From Gemmatimonadota bacterium (lineage in GTDB: Bacteria; GCA-2686955), in the NCBI GenBank assembly GCA_026991065.1, contig JALXCG010000316.1, forward strand, positions 1 to 6,515: 6,515 bases of DNA, read 5' to 3'. The translations under genes and the position numbers were made by a program. Position 1 is the stretch's first letter; each line of letters begins with the position of its first letter. Positions 6,129-6,515 of the stretch are shown here, one piece after another. The notes under the pieces are model-generated. The model made no database searches, was not told the origin of the DNA, and saw nothing but the letters and a program-made list of their open reading frames with translations.

Positions 6129-6515
6129 ATGAATCGATCGCAATTCGAGCGTGGTTTGGAGCGCCGGACTTTCCTCCGCCGGTCGGCGTGGGTGCTGGGA
6201 GGAGTGATTACGGGATGGCCACGGGCGAGCCGTGGGCTGGGGGTGACGGTGGAGCCGCCGATCGCCGCTCCGGTGGCTGGAGCGCCGGTGGTGCCGGTAG
6301 CGCTCAGGTCCTGCAAGCGGTACGACCCGGATCTGATCCATGCACGCCTGAGTACGATGTTCGCGGACCTCGGGGGAGTCGGCGGCCTAGTGGCGGGGCG
6401 CTCTGTTGCAATCAAGATCAACGGGGTGGGCTGGGACCGGCCACAACACTCGCTGCCGCCGATATTGGCACATGCCAGTCACCCGGATGTCGCGTATGCG
6501 ACCTGTCGATTGCTG
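6129..6515 (+). CDS. DUF362-type protein with Tat signal (N-terminal part)
   Basis: Only the first 129 residues are in the window; the frame is open to the right edge. GGGAG at 6116-6120 precedes ATG by 8 bases. A twin-arginine signal is clear: ERRTFLRRS at 11-19 matches the S/T-R-R-x-F-L-K pattern, with a hydrophobic segment at 20-30, predicting export of the folded protein. After a Pro/Ala/Val-rich linker, AGRSVAIKINGVG (89-101) and SHPDVAYATCRLL (117-129) match the beginning of DUF362 domains ('G..V.IK.N.....thPevv.a...ll'). DUF362 has no settled reaction; members often carry ferredoxin-type iron-sulfur motifs further along, which would suit Tat export, but that part is not visible. The family call rests on two motifs. 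The 356-base structured gap before it suggests its own transcription unit. Confidence 0.72.
   Translation, partial: MNRSQFERGLERRTFLRRSAWVLGGVITGWPRASRGLGVTVEPPIAAPVAGAPVVPVALRSCKRYDPDLIHARLSTMFADLGGVGGLVAGRSVAIKINGVGWDRPQHSLPPILAHASHPDVAYATCRLL

Overview
The window is high-GC DNA (55-75% in lines counted by hand, apart from one AT-rich stretch) with plus-strand genes only. It holds two complete genes for exported proteins and the start of a third. A UPF0164/PorV-like outer-membrane barrel together with a very large secreted protein ending in a parallel beta-helix and an 'SPCID...DIGADE' tail suggests a Gram-negative bacterium of the FCB or a neighbouring candidate-phylum type (for example Eisenbacteria- or Krumholzibacteriota-like). 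The lineage is an inference; there is no rRNA or other marker gene here.

Layout: 1-369 is noncoding leader with two adjacent hairpins and a weak promoter candidate. 370-4197 encodes a 1275-residue secreted protein: signal peptide, heparinase II/III-type alpha-barrel and beta-sandwich, a linking beta domain, then a right-handed parallel beta-helix. It has 29 cysteines in the mature chain, eight of them clustered in the alpha-barrel. 4198-4650 is noncoding: about 120 bases at 38% GC, then inverted repeats, including a perfect 11-bp stem just before the next gene. 4651-5772 encodes a 373-residue PorV/UPF0164-like barrel. 5773-6128 is noncoding and dominated by a 53-base nested GC-rich hairpin. 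6129 to the right edge encodes the first 129 residues of a Tat-exported DUF362-type protein.

All three proteins are predicted to leave the cytoplasm: one secreted or surface protein acting on, or descended from enzymes acting on, acidic polysaccharide; one outer-membrane barrel; one folded Tat substrate. The long gaps with their own structure argue for three separate transcripts rather than an operon, so functional cooperation is only suggested by proximity. I see no CRISPR array, mobile element, tRNA, rRNA or defence system. The points most worth following up are the cysteine-rich, possibly active-site-altered heparinase/beta-helix fusion, and the structured intergenic regions whose hairpins lack U-tracts.
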